Below are positions 17,314-25,098 of a DNA stretch of 64,000 nucleotides, piece after piece. The notes under the pieces were generated by a model that was given only the letters and a program-made list of their open reading frames with translations, was not told the DNA's origin and ran no database searches. Within the stretch, counting starts at the first letter, position 1. The number at the start of each line of letters is the position of its first letter. The stretch spans positions 1-64,000 of the forward strand of contig DAIDHX010000105.1 of assembly GCA_027451885.1 (NCBI GenBank), given 5' to 3'. This DNA is from Planctomycetales bacterium (lineage in GTDB: Bacteria > Planctomycetota > Planctomycetia > Isosphaerales > Isosphaeraceae). A program made the position numbers and the translations under genes.

Positions 17314-19137
17314 TCAGGGACCGGTCCGATTGGGCTTTCGTGTTGCCTTCGGCCTCAGCTCAACAGCAACCTGAAGCACGCCGAGATCGTCGAGCTCCTT
17401 GGCCCTGCGTGCCATGCCGGTGAGCTCGAGGGTGATGGTGTTTTTACCCGCGGTGAGCAGGCCCTCCGGAACAGGGATCGCGATCCGTTCGGGTGTTTCG
17501 TTGCGCGTCTTGATAAAGCGGTTGACGTAGTCGATGCGCTTGCCGTTGACGGCGAGCCAGGTTCGGAGCTCGCCTTCGCGGACGAAGCGTGAGAAGGTGG
17601 GGTCGTTGTCCTCGCCCACGACTCCGATCAGATCGAGAACCACGAAGGCGGGCATGGTGGGCTGTGCGGAGAGGAGGAGCTCGCGTGAGAGTGTTGCCCC
17701 TTCGGGCTGCGGCGGGTCGAGCACGGGTTCGGTGCTGGAGATTTCGTCGCCAAGGTGGTGGGCTGCTGGGTCGAGCACGATGCGTGTGCCCTGGGCTTGG
17801 ACCTGGATGCTGACCAGGCGATCGCGTGGGATCACGAGCGTGCCCGCATAGGGCGTGGCGATCGCGAGCGCGCGGGTGTCGAGGCTCTTGATCGCGCCCT
17901 CGGCAAAATCGAGCTCAGCAGGATCTGTGCTGGTTCCCGCGAACCAGGAGACGCGCGCGAGCAAGCCCTCGACGGGTTCGCCCTGGCGGGGCTCGCGGCG
18001 AAGGTAGAGGCCGGCGACCTCGCTCCAGAGCAAGGTGGCGGGCCCGCTGTCGATGGTCATGAGGATGGAGTCGAGATCAGCGCGTTCGATCGTGCCGAAA
18101 AGCTGGTCGCCGAGGATGAGACGCGCTTCATCCTGATCCGCGTCGAGCTCGAGGCCGGCGGGGGGCTGAGCGAAGCGGGAGATGCTGAGGTCGTCGAAGA
18201 TCACGCTGGGCGCCGGCGACTTCGCCTGTGCGGTTGCCGTGGTTGCAAGCTGGATTGCGGTGAGCGGGCCGGACGGCCCCTTGCCATGGGCGAGCTCCTT
18301 GCCATCAACCGCGATCTCCGTCGAACCGGCGTCGAACCGCAACATGAGCCGGTGCCAGCCGGCGACCCGCGGCAGCCGCTGCACGGCAAGCGCTGGCCCC
18401 TCGGGCGAGCGCACCGCCAGGGTCTCCTCGGCAAAACCCAGAATCACCTGAACCACAAGCGGACCGGACAGCCCCTGAAACGTCGCCTCGACCAGGGCTT
18501 GCCGCTCGGCCACGATCTCGCGTTTGTCGAAATAGGAGATCTCGATCTGGCCAGCCGCGATCGGCTGGGGCAGACGCGCGGCAACCGAGGCACCCGCCCC
18601 CGGTAGCGCAAGTGCGTGCGACCCCGATCGCACCGGGTCGGCCGCAAGCGCCGCCGCGCCGGTCGTCAACCAGCGGCCAGGGTCAAGCTGCTCGAAAGAA
18701 TCCACCAGAACCCGAATCTCTCCCGGGCGCTGATAGAGCGCTTGCACCCCTGGGCGGGGGAGCTCGACATCCCGGGCCAGGCCCACTGGTGCAAATACAA
18801 CCTGCTTGCGATCCAGGCCGCGAAGCTGGCCGGAAAGCCGCAGCACCTGGCCCATGGCCACGCGAAACGGCGGCTGTCCCGCCCCCCCGTCGGGCGCCAC
18901 GCTCGAAAACCGGGCAACCATCCCAGCCTCAAGCGCAACCGGAACACCCCCTGCCGCCGGCCGAAACACAAGCCCCGACCGGGCATTCCCCTCCAGCCGC
19001 CCCGCAACGGACTTGCCGTCGCCCAGCTCGAGCCGATCCTCGCCCCCGCGGGCGAACGCGGCCGCGGCCAAAACCACTACGCCAACCCAGCACGTTTGAC
19101 TCAGCCTTCGCGCGGCGGTGATCATGAAGTGACTCAT
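17314..19137 (-). CDS. Secreted protein of unknown function with lectin-like middle domain
   Basis: A 607-residue protein with an N-terminal signal peptide (CWVGVVVLAAAAFARG). The first third contains SH3- or LSM-like short beta motifs (LELGDGKSVAGRLEG); such domains are common in secreted planctomycete proteins. A beta-sandwich of concanavalin type is likely at about 195-330 (EISYFDKREI, WHRLMLRFDAGS, FDDLSISR). A further beta domain (TLVIPRDRLVSIQV) and a C-terminal domain (RIDYVNRFIKT, TLELTGMARRAKELD) complete it. No catalytic residues are evident. ATGs at 19137 and 19125 both precede the signal peptide; neither has a good ribosome binding site. It is divergent from the PIG-L deacetylase gene, with about 100 bp between starts. 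Confidence 0.75.
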   Translation of the reverse strand: MSHFMITAARRLSQTCWVGVVVLAAAAFARGGEDRLELGDGKSVAGRLEGNARSGLVFRPAAGGVPVALEAGMVARFSSVAPDGGAGQPPFRVAMGQVLRLSGQLRGLDRKQVVFAPVGLARDVELPRPGVQALYQRPGEIRVLVDSFEQLDPGRWLTTGAAALAADPVRSGSHALALPGAGASVAARLPQPIAAGQIEISYFDKREIVAERQALVEATFQGLSGPLVVQVILGFAEETLAVRSPEGPALAVQRLPRVAGWHRLMLRFDAGSTEIAVDGKELAHGKGPSGPLTAIQLATTATAQAKSPAPSVIFDDLSISRFAQPPAGLELDADQDEARLILGDQLFGTIERADLDSILMTIDSGPATLLWSEVAGLYLRREPRQGEPVEGLLARVSWFAGTSTDPAELDFAEGAIKSLDTRALAIATPYAGTLVIPRDRLVSIQVQAQGTRIVLDPAAHHLGDEISSTEPVLDPPQPEGATLSRELLLSAQPTMPAFVVLDLIGVVGEDNDPTFSRFVREGELRTWLAVNGKRIDYVNRFIKTRNETPERIAIPVPEGLLTAGKNTITLELTGMARRAKELDDLGVLQVAVELRPKATRKPNRTGP

Positions 19138-19240
19138 GTACGTGATTTTACGAATCCGTCTCCCTGGCCCACAAGCCAGGGCGCAAACACCCAGGCGAAG
19201 ATTGGTTTCGCCTCGGTTCCTCCAACTACTAAGGTGCGCC

Positions 19241-20164
19241 ATGATTTCACGGCAACGAAACCAGGCACGGCTGGCTCTCCGCGGACTGGCAACCGCGCTT
19301 GCCCTGCTCGCAAGCATCGAGGTTTGGGCGCAGGAGCCCGCGCGGCCCTTGCGTATCATCGTCTTTGGCGCACATCCCGACGACTGCGAGCTCGAAGCCG
19401 CTGGAACCGCCGCGCTCTGGGCCAAGGCCGGGCACAAGGTGAAGTTCGTCAGCGTCACCAACGGCGATATCGGCCACCACGAACAGGCAGGCGCAATCCT
19501 CGCCAGACGCAGGACCGCCGAAGTCAAGCGCTGCGCTCAAATCCTGGGGATTGAATCCAAGGTCCTCGACATCCACGACGGCGAGCTCTTGCCCACGCTC
19601 GAAAACCGGCGGCTGATCACCCGCGAGATCCGCGATTGGAAGGCCGACGTGGTGATCTCGCACCGCCCCAATGACTATCACCCCGACCATCGATATACCG
19701 GAATCCTGGTGCAGGACGCGGCCTTCATGGTCATCGTACCCAGCTTCTGCCCGGACACGCCTGCCCTGCGCAAGAACCCCGTGTTTCTCTATACCGAGGA
19801 TGATTTCAAGAAGCCCAACCCCTTCGAGCCTGACATCGTGGTGCCGGTCGACTCGGTCTTTGAGAAGAAGGTCGAGTGCATCGACGCACTGGAATCGCAG
19901 TTCTATGAATGGAACCCCTGGCTGTTCGGCACACTGGATCAGGTTCCCCACGATCGGGCGGGCCGGCTGGCCTACAGCCGGGCCTGGCTGGGCAAGCGCC
20001 AGGCCGGCATTACGGATCGGTTCCGGGGCAAGCTGATCGAGCTGATTGGCGAGCCGGCTGCGCGCAAGGTGAAGTACGCGGAGGCATTTGAGGTGTGCGA
20101 ATACGGCTCGAGGCCCAGCCGCGAGCAGCTTCTGGCGATCTTTCCGCTGGCGGCTGTGAAATAA
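19241..20164 (+). CDS. Secreted PIG-L (LmbE-like) deacetylase
   Basis: A 307-residue protein. The N-terminus is a signal peptide (LRGLATALALLASIEVWAQ). The LmbE/PIG-L zinc site is present: AHPDDCE near residue 43 (His, Asp, Asp) and the distal RPNDYHPDHR with the third ligand His. The family removes N-acetyl groups from amino sugars such as GlcNAc-inositol or chitin-like oligosaccharides. An exported member probably works on extracellular amino sugar. The start ATG at 19241 follows AAGGTG closely; the open frame to 19136 lacks support. Planctomycetes carry many such secreted paralogues. Confidence 0.88.
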   Translation: MISRQRNQARLALRGLATALALLASIEVWAQEPARPLRIIVFGAHPDDCELEAAGTAALWAKAGHKVKFVSVTNGDIGHHEQAGAILARRRTAEVKRCAQILGIESKVLDIHDGELLPTLENRRLITREIRDWKADVVISHRPNDYHPDHRYTGILVQDAAFMVIVPSFCPDTPALRKNPVFLYTEDDFKKPNPFEPDIVVPVDSVFEKKVECIDALESQFYEWNPWLFGTLDQVPHDRAGRLAYSRAWLGKRQAGITDRFRGKLIELIGEPAARKVKYAEAFEVCEYGSRPSREQLLAIFPLAAVK

Positions 20165-20193
20165 CCGTACCGACGAGCATGGCTGCCAAAACG

Positions 20194-20230
20194 CGAACGA
20201 CGCCCGCGGCGAGAACCGGGGCGTCGTTCG
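20194..20230. terminator. Hairpin terminator between convergent genes
   Basis: CGAACGACGCCC at 20194-20205 pairs perfectly with GGGCGTCGTTCG at 20219-20230, with a 13-base loop. It lies between the stop codons of the PIG-L and lipoprotein genes and can serve both. No T-run follows, so termination may rely on the strong stem or on Rho. Confidence 0.6.
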
Positions 20231-20255
20231 TGGTCTGTGTGGACTTCAGCCGGGA

Positions 20256-20867
20256 TCAAAGGGGAGGAGTCGCGGCCTGATCCGGGCCGCCGCAGCGCCT
20301 CAGGTGATCCTTATCGAGATACACCACTTCAACCTTGTGATCCACGTGGTTGAACGGGATCGGATAGTCCGACCAGTACAGCTCGTCATAGTAAACCGTG
20401 CACTTGTAGTGGCAGTGGACGAGCTGGCAGGGGCCGGCGAGCGGATAGACCTTGCAGGGGTCGATTTTCTCACCGATTTTCTCAATCAAGATGCGGACGT
20501 TGTTCCGCTGGGTTTCATAGAACGGCGGGCAGCCATTCTTGAACTTGGGAACCTTGTTCCACACTTCCTCTTCGCTGGGCGGGTCCAGGCAGACGGCAGG
20601 TGCGAACTCGGCCGGGATCGGGTCGAGAATGGGCACCTTGTTCCGCTCTTCGCGTTTGATATCCTCTTCGAGCCGTTGCGACTGCGACGGCAAGATTGGG
20701 AAAGCAAACGACCAACCCGTCACGTGTAGCGGCGAGACATTGCGGAATACATAGTCGAGTCCGCAACCACTATTGCTCACCGCAATAATCGCCAGGAATG
20801 CCCCCGCGAAGAGGCCGCGAGCCAGGCGCGGAGTCACTGAGTTCCGGTGCCGCGCGGTTTGAAACAT
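20256..20867 (-). CDS. Exported protein of unknown function, possible lipoprotein
   Basis: A 203-residue protein with a hydrophobic N-terminal segment (GLFAGAFLAIIAV) followed by SNSGCGLDY, a weak lipobox with Cys35. The rest is soluble and rich in Cys, Pro and aromatic residues, including VCLDPPSEEEVWNKVP, CPPFYETQRNN and CHYKCTVYYDELYWSDYP. Six or more cysteines in the mature part suggest disulfides or a metal site. The ATG at 20867 has a strong GGAGGGG upstream. I do not recognise the family. Confidence 0.75.
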   Translation of the reverse strand: MFQTARHRNSVTPRLARGLFAGAFLAIIAVSNSGCGLDYVFRNVSPLHVTGWSFAFPILPSQSQRLEEDIKREERNKVPILDPIPAEFAPAVCLDPPSEEEVWNKVPKFKNGCPPFYETQRNNVRILIEKIGEKIDPCKVYPLAGPCQLVHCHYKCTVYYDELYWSDYPIPFNHVDHKVEVVYLDKDHLRRCGGPDQAATPPL

Positions 20868-21186
20868 GGTCAACTCCCCTCCTTGGGATCGTGCGCGAAC
20901 TTGCCGCGAGGCCTCCTGCCCCGCCGGCTTCAGGCGCCGGGACCTCGTGGTTTCACCGTCCTCCGATGACCGCCGCCCGTCAGGCAGCACACCATCGGTT
21001 CACGACCTACTTATCGAACCACGAACGACGGACGTGTGAGGAATTTCCCGATTCCACCACCAGATTCCGGGAAACTGGTCTTCCCAAGAATCCGGCAGCC
21101 GTCCCTCGCCTCGACCGAGGCTACATCGACAGGACTTCCCCGCCCCTTGATGAAAACCGCGCGAGCGATCCCTTCGCTCCCTGACG
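20868..21186. other. Intergenic region upstream of the Cys-rich exported protein
   Basis: About 320 bp with no supported gene. It must hold the promoter of the gene at 20256-20867, but I see no clear consensus boxes. The frame at 21036-21821 on the plus strand lies antisense to the BON gene and has no start signal. Confidence 0.4.
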
Positions 21187-21231
21187 CAAAAAAACGAAAA
21201 CCGGCCGGAAGTCGTGTGCTTCCAGCCGGTT
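21187..21231 (-). terminator. Rho-independent terminator of the BON-domain gene
   Basis: Read on the minus strand, a 13-base stem with one mismatch (21219-21231 with 21199-21211, loop of 7) is followed at once by TTTTCGTTTTTTT. It lies about 60 bp past the stop codon of the BON-domain gene. Confidence 0.88.
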
Positions 21232-21293
21232 CCGTTTATCACGCCAGGTTTCTCAAACCTTGCCGCGGGATTCGCGGCAAGGTTCGGCCCCGA

Positions 21294-22034
21294 TCAGTAG
21301 GCAAAGAGGCCAAACGGATACGGGGTGAAGAATGGGCGGGTGTAGTGCTTCTTGAAGTCGAGCCACCAGATGCCGTCGTCCCAGCGGAGGGTGACCGCAC
21401 GCCAGTCGAGCGGCACTTCCGGATAGGGGTAGAACGGCCCGATGTTCGGCCAGGCCTGCCAGGGGTAGGCCGTGGGGTAGCCAACACCGGAGAAGTTGGG
21501 GTACGGGGCGTAGTTGGGCCACGCGTAGTTGGGGAGCCCAGGCTGAGAGGCCTGGGTTGCACCCGCCATGCCCGCGGGGCCTTCCGGCATCGGCCCGCCG
21601 TCGCTGCCAGGCGCAGCAGCGGGAGCACCAGCACCAGCACCCGCACCCATGCCCGGATAGATCACGTCGCCGCCCATCATGCCGTGCCGGCCGCCCATGG
21701 CGAGGTTCGGCTGATACTGGGCGGGCACAACCCCACCCTCATTGAGCAGGCTGATCCGATCGACAACACCGCGAACGCCCGCAACCCGCGTGGCGCGAGC
21801 GATGGCATCGGCCCGCTGTGAGGCATCGCTCACCGCCCCGGAGAGGGTCACGAGACCGCCCTGGGCACGAATCTCGATCCGGTAGCCCTGCAGCGCCCGG
21901 CTCGAACGAAGCGCGCCAGCCACGGCGTTCGCCGTTTGCTGATTCGCACTCGGGGCCACGTTCTGTGCAAACGCCGTGGTCCCCATCAGGGCCAGCAGCC
22001 CTAACGTCGCGGAAATCCCTTTCAATCCAACCAT
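21294..22034 (-). CDS. Exported BON-domain protein
   Basis: A 246-residue protein with a signal peptide (TLGLLALMGTTAFAQ). A BON domain fills about residues 33-98 (LQGYRIEIRAQGGLVTLSG, RATRVAGVRGVVDRI); BON domains bind phospholipid or act as envelope-stability modules, as in OsmY. The rest is Gly/Pro/Ala-rich, then a Tyr/Trp/Pro-rich tail (PNYAPYPNF, WPNIGPFYPYPEV) ending in WWLDFKKHYTRPFF. The ATG at 22034 has a strong GGAGGAGG site. A role at the cell surface is inferred. It has its own terminator downstream. Confidence 0.85.
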   Translation of the reverse strand: MVGLKGISATLGLLALMGTTAFAQNVAPSANQQTANAVAGALRSSRALQGYRIEIRAQGGLVTLSGAVSDASQRADAIARATRVAGVRGVVDRISLLNEGGVVPAQYQPNLAMGGRHGMMGGDVIYPGMGAGAGAGAPAAAPGSDGGPMPEGPAGMAGATQASQPGLPNYAWPNYAPYPNFSGVGYPTAYPWQAWPNIGPFYPYPEVPLDWRAVTLRWDDGIWWLDFKKHYTRPFFTPYPFGLFAY

Positions 22035-22343
22035 GATCGCCCTATCCTCCTCCCGCGTGGATCCGACTCGACCAGTGGCAGAACGGCGTGCGGGACGCGT
22101 CGTTCGGGTCGCAGAATCGTCCGTATTCACACAAGGTTCAATCTCAGGCGCGTCAGGCCTTGGAGCGATCGGGCTCTAACCCAGATCCGCCCCCTGGATT
22201 CGCGGCCAGGCGAGCCGACTCGCGAGCGGTCACGGATCGGATCCAGTGGATGTCAAGCGAGGTGAAGATACAGGGAGAGCCGGCCCGCGAAATCCATTCG
22301 TCGCCGCAACTATGGCGCGCGTTTTGGGGCCGGTCAAATCAAC
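22035..22343. other. Intergenic region upstream of the BON gene
   Basis: The ribosome binding site of the BON gene lies at 22046-22053 on the minus strand. The remainder has no recognised gene or consensus promoter. Confidence 0.4.
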
Positions 22344-22375
22344 GCAAAAAAAAATCGGGGCGTTTTTGCCCCGAT
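22344..22375 (-). terminator. Rho-independent terminator
   Basis: ATCGGGGC at 22354-22361 and GCCCCGAT at 22368-22375 form a perfect 8-bp stem with a 6-base loop. On the minus strand it is followed by nine T residues. It ends the small membrane-protein gene at 22408-22743. Confidence 0.9.
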
Positions 22376-22407
22376 CTGTCTAACTCATTTTTTATTAACA
22401 GGTTCGA

Positions 22408-22743
22408 TCAAGAGGCAGTTGCCATTTCAACCCCTGAAGGCACACTTTGCGGAACCGATTCAAGCGCTTCTGCCGCTCCACTTCCCACGGTCATTCCGAT
22501 GAGTAGGAGCGTCATGGTCACACCCGCGAAAAGTGCAAATTCGGAGTCATGCCGGCCGCAAAGCGCACCCGCGACCCCCAGACCAAACAGAGAAACGATC
22601 AGGCCGGTTCGGCCGTGAATTGCCAGCCGCGTGGAACGAGCGACAAGGCGACTGAAGCAAAGCCCCAACACGCCGCAGACCTGGAAGACCATCACGAAGA
22701 ATTCTGACGCATCACACGAGGTGAACATGGGATCGATCGGCAT
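22408..22743 (-). CDS. Small integral membrane protein, unknown function
   Basis: A 111-residue protein with about three hydrophobic segments (FFVMVFQVCGVLGLCF, GLIVSLFGLGVAGALC, FALFAGVTMTLLLIGM) and a short polar C-terminus. The ATG at 22743 follows GGAAGGAG by six bases. It is monocistronic, with a strong terminator right after the stop. I do not recognise a family. Confidence 0.75.
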   Translation of the reverse strand: MPIDPMFTSCDASEFFVMVFQVCGVLGLCFSRLVARSTRLAIHGRTGLIVSLFGLGVAGALCGRHDSEFALFAGVTMTLLLIGMTVGSGAAEALESVPQSVPSGVEMATAS

Positions 22744-23044
22744 ACAGGCTCCTTCCTTGGTTCCTGCGAGATGCTTGTGACGAAAGAACATTTGATGAGA
22801 AAACGAGTTAGGTCGCTTGGTCGGCGCCGTCCGAAGCGCTCGACAGGGAGTAATGCATTTCCCGGGCCAAACCCTGTTCCTGCCCCGCCGGATGCCCGCT
22901 TCCCGGTACTTCAAGGGGGAAACTTGAGGAAAAACTGACGAAATCCCGATTTTTTCTGGGCCTGTTATGGAAAAGTTACAGGGGTGCCTGAGTCAGATTT
23001 ACAGAAACGGCAAGCCGGGAGGATTGTGCGTTTTACAAACAGAA
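22744..23044. other. Intergenic region upstream of the small membrane protein
   Basis: About 300 bp without a supported gene. AT-richer patches occur at 22925-23005 and could include promoter elements, but no pair fits consensus well. The end abuts the terminator of the next gene. Confidence 0.35.
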
Positions 23045-23081
23045 GAACCCTCGACCCGGTGGGACCGGAGAGCGAGGGTTC
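23045..23081 (-). terminator. Likely terminator of the collagen-like lipoprotein gene
   Basis: GAACCCTCG at 23045-23053 pairs with CGAGGGTTC at 23073-23081. On the minus strand it is followed by a moderately T-rich run (TTCTGTTTGT). It lies 34 bp after the stop codon at 23115. Confidence 0.7.
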
Positions 23082-23114
23082 CTGACCACGGAGCAGTTGT
23101 TTGCCAGCGCCGGC

Positions 23115-24287
23115 TTATTTGGAGGTTTGCGTGGGTGCGGTTCGCCGAATCCGGCCGCCGAGGGCCTTGTACTCCGTGAGCGGGCCAATGTCGACCACGC
23201 CCCAGCCCTTCTTCTCATGGCGGACCACAACCTGGCGTTGATAGTAGGCGCCATTTTGCCCGTTCTTGCGCAAGACGACCTGGATGCGGCCTGTGCTGCG
23301 GGCCGGGTTCTCCATGGCAACACGAAAGCCATCGAGCTTGCTGGCAAGGTCATCCAGCTCGGCATCGCTCATGCTCATGTCCGAAATCTTTTGGAAGATT
23401 GGCTGGTTCTTGTGATTCGCCTCCAGGGGAGCACGCAGCGCGGTGGCTTCATTCAACTGATCGAGATTCTTGGCCTTCAGTGCGTTCAGGAAGGCCCGTG
23501 CCGCGCCTGACGGGGTATGAAAGTTGGCGGGACCGTTGTCGCCGCCATTTCCGCCCATCCCGCCTGGTCCACCGGGAGGTGCGCCGGGCACGCCAGGACC
23601 GCCGGGGCCGCCAGGGCCGCCGGGACCGCCAGGTCGGCCGCCCTGCGAGTTCATCATCTTGGCCATGTTTTTGGCCATTTCAGAGGCTGCGTTGTTTTGA
23701 TTCTGCTGGCCACCGCCCGGCCCCATCGGCCCCATGCCGCCGCCAGGCATCATCCCGGGGCCGCCGCCGCCAGGACGGCTCATTGGGGGACCACCCTGGC
23801 CACCGCCGGGCATCATTCCTGGACCACCACCGCCGGGCATCATCCCAGGGCCGCCGCCGCCAGGACGGCTCATCGGAGGACCACCCTGGCCGCCGCCAGG
23901 CATCATCCCAGGGCCGCCGCTCATTCCACCCCCGGGCATCGACCCGCCCTGACCGGGTGCTCCCCCCTGCGAATCATTGCCACCGCTGTTATTCGGACCG
24001 GTGGCCATGGCCAGCATCTCGGCTGTCGTGGAATCCCCCTTCTTCGCGGCGGGCGCAGGCGTAGGCTCCACGGGAGCAGCCTCAGCCGTCTTGGCCTCCT
24101 CCGCCGCGGGCGCGTTGGCCGCGGGACCAGCAGCGGGCGCAGGCGCAGGGCCGCCCCCTTCCGCTCCACCGTTATCGGTCACCGCCGAACTATCCGAACC
24201 AGGATCCGGAGTTCCGTCGCCGCCGCAGCCCGCGATCGCCAAACAGCCCAGCAGCAGCAAACCCGGCCAGTCTCTCCACGGCTTCAT
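23115..24287 (-). CDS. Collagen-like Gly/Pro/Met-rich lipoprotein
   Basis: A 390-residue protein. The signal peptide ends in the lipobox LAIAGC with Cys21, so it should be lipid-anchored. Then come an Ala/Pro/Glu linker, a long Gly/Pro/Met-rich region (about 100-255) with repeated GPGMMPGGG and GGPPMSRPGGG units and a GPGGPGG run, and a folded C-terminal domain (about 260-385: GAARAFLNALKAKNLDQL, RIQVVLRKNGQNGAYYQ) that looks like an NTF2/DUF4878-type alpha+beta module. The repeats recall flexible surface stalks; collagen-type Gly-X-Y order is only partial. The C-terminal domain would be displayed beyond the stalk. Confidence 0.8.
   Translation of the reverse strand: MKPWRDWPGLLLLGCLAIAGCGGDGTPDPGSDSSAVTDNGGAEGGGPAPAPAAGPAANAPAAEEAKTAEAAPVEPTPAPAAKKGDSTTAEMLAMATGPNNSGGNDSQGGAPGQGGSMPGGGMSGGPGMMPGGGQGGPPMSRPGGGGPGMMPGGGGPGMMPGGGQGGPPMSRPGGGGPGMMPGGGMGPMGPGGGQQNQNNAASEMAKNMAKMMNSQGGRPGGPGGPGGPGGPGVPGAPPGGPGGMGGNGGDNGPANFHTPSGAARAFLNALKAKNLDQLNEATALRAPLEANHKNQPIFQKISDMSMSDAELDDLASKLDGFRVAMENPARSTGRIQVVLRKNGQNGAYYQRQVVVRHEKKGWGVVDIGPLTEYKALGGRIRRTAPTQTSK
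23748..23927 (-). repeat. 90-bp repeat inside the lipoprotein gene
   Basis: CATCATCCC begins at 23748 and again at 23838, with the same following Gly/Pro/Met codons, giving a 90-bp (30-codon) period. A shorter 30-bp submotif (GPGMMPGGG) recurs inside. The copies differ at third codon positions only in places. Confidence 0.8.
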
Positions 24288-24508
24288 GGCTCGTTATTCC
24301 TTTCCCGGTCAAGTCCCTGAACGGTCGTGGCTCCCGAAGCGAAGAACTTGCACCTCGCCAAACATTGATCGATCCTTGATTATCACCGCGGGGCGCGTTC
24401 CTGAAAAGAGGGTGCGAAAACTCTGGCCTGCTCGAGATCTCCGCACGCGGGCTCGCCCCCCCGCATCACAACCCAGGTTTATATGAGAATCCCGATCGGC
24501 CACGACTC
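24288..24508. other. Divergent intergenic region
   Basis: Region between the divergent lipoprotein and response-regulator genes. The right-hand end carries the promoter described separately at 24509-24538. Nothing else is recognised. Confidence 0.4.
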
Positions 24509-24538
24509 TTGCCGCGCGATCGCCTGGTTTCTTATAAT
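24509..24538 (+). promoter_or_regulatory. Sigma-70-type promoter of the response regulator
   Basis: TTGCCG at 24509-24514 (four of six matches to the -35 consensus) and a perfect TATAAT at 24533-24538 are 18 bases apart. It lies about 60 bp upstream of the start codon at 24599. Such an AT-rich box is conspicuous in this GC-rich DNA. Confidence 0.65.
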
Positions 24539-24598
24539 CGCGAATTCGAAATTGTTTTGTCCCGCCCCAGCGCAGTGCCGTCCAGAGGATCAAGCGCC

Positions 24599-25015
24599 AT
24601 GCCGCCTCTCCCCCATCAACGCACCGTTCTCCTCGTCGACGACGATCACGAGATCCTCGAATCCATGCGCACCGTGCTCGAGAACAAGGGCTTTCGGATC
24701 CTGGCCGCGCGTGATGGCAACGCCGGACTCATGATCGCCGAACGCGAAAACCCAGACCTGATCATCCTGGACATGATGATGCCCAAGAAGAGCGGCTTTC
24801 TCGTGCTTGAGAAGCTCCGCAGCCGCCCGGGCGGGCTCATCCCCACGATCATGATCACGGGAAACGAGGGCAGCCGGCACCGGGCCTACGCCGAGATGCT
24901 GGGCGTGCGTGACTATATCCGCAAGCCATTCGCGATGGAAAAGCTGGTGCGTTCGGTCGAGCGCGTGATGGGCGTCAAAACGCCTCCGACGGGTTTCGCC
25001 GACGACGACGATTGA
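24599..25015 (+). CDS. Single-domain response regulator
   Basis: A 138-residue protein that is one receiver domain with short tails. It has the acidic pocket in LLVDDDHE, the phosphoacceptor Asp in LIILDMMMPKKSG, Thr in MITGNEG and the conserved Lys in YIRKPF. There is no output domain, so it resembles CheY- or Spo0F-like proteins that work by binding a partner or passing on phosphate. The ATG at 24599 is preferred; upstream codons to 24509 overlap the promoter. It stands alone with its own promoter and terminator, so the cognate kinase is elsewhere. Confidence 0.9.
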   Translation: MPPLPHQRTVLLVDDDHEILESMRTVLENKGFRILAARDGNAGLMIAERENPDLIILDMMMPKKSGFLVLEKLRSRPGGLIPTIMITGNEGSRHRAYAEMLGVRDYIRKPFAMEKLVRSVERVMGVKTPPTGFADDDD

Positions 25016-25050
25016 GCGGCTGAACACGCGGCAGAAAACGGGAAAACCAG

Positions 25051-25091
25051 GGGGGCAGGCCAACCACGGACGTGGCGGCTTGCCCCCTTTT
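25051..25091 (+). terminator. Terminator between response regulator and ABC operon
   Basis: An 11-base stem with one mismatch (25051-25061 with 25077-25087) is followed by TTTT at 25088-25091. It can end the response-regulator transcript, and the stem also lies just after the stop of the convergent gene at 25099. Confidence 0.75.
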
Positions 25092-25098
25092 GTTGGCG

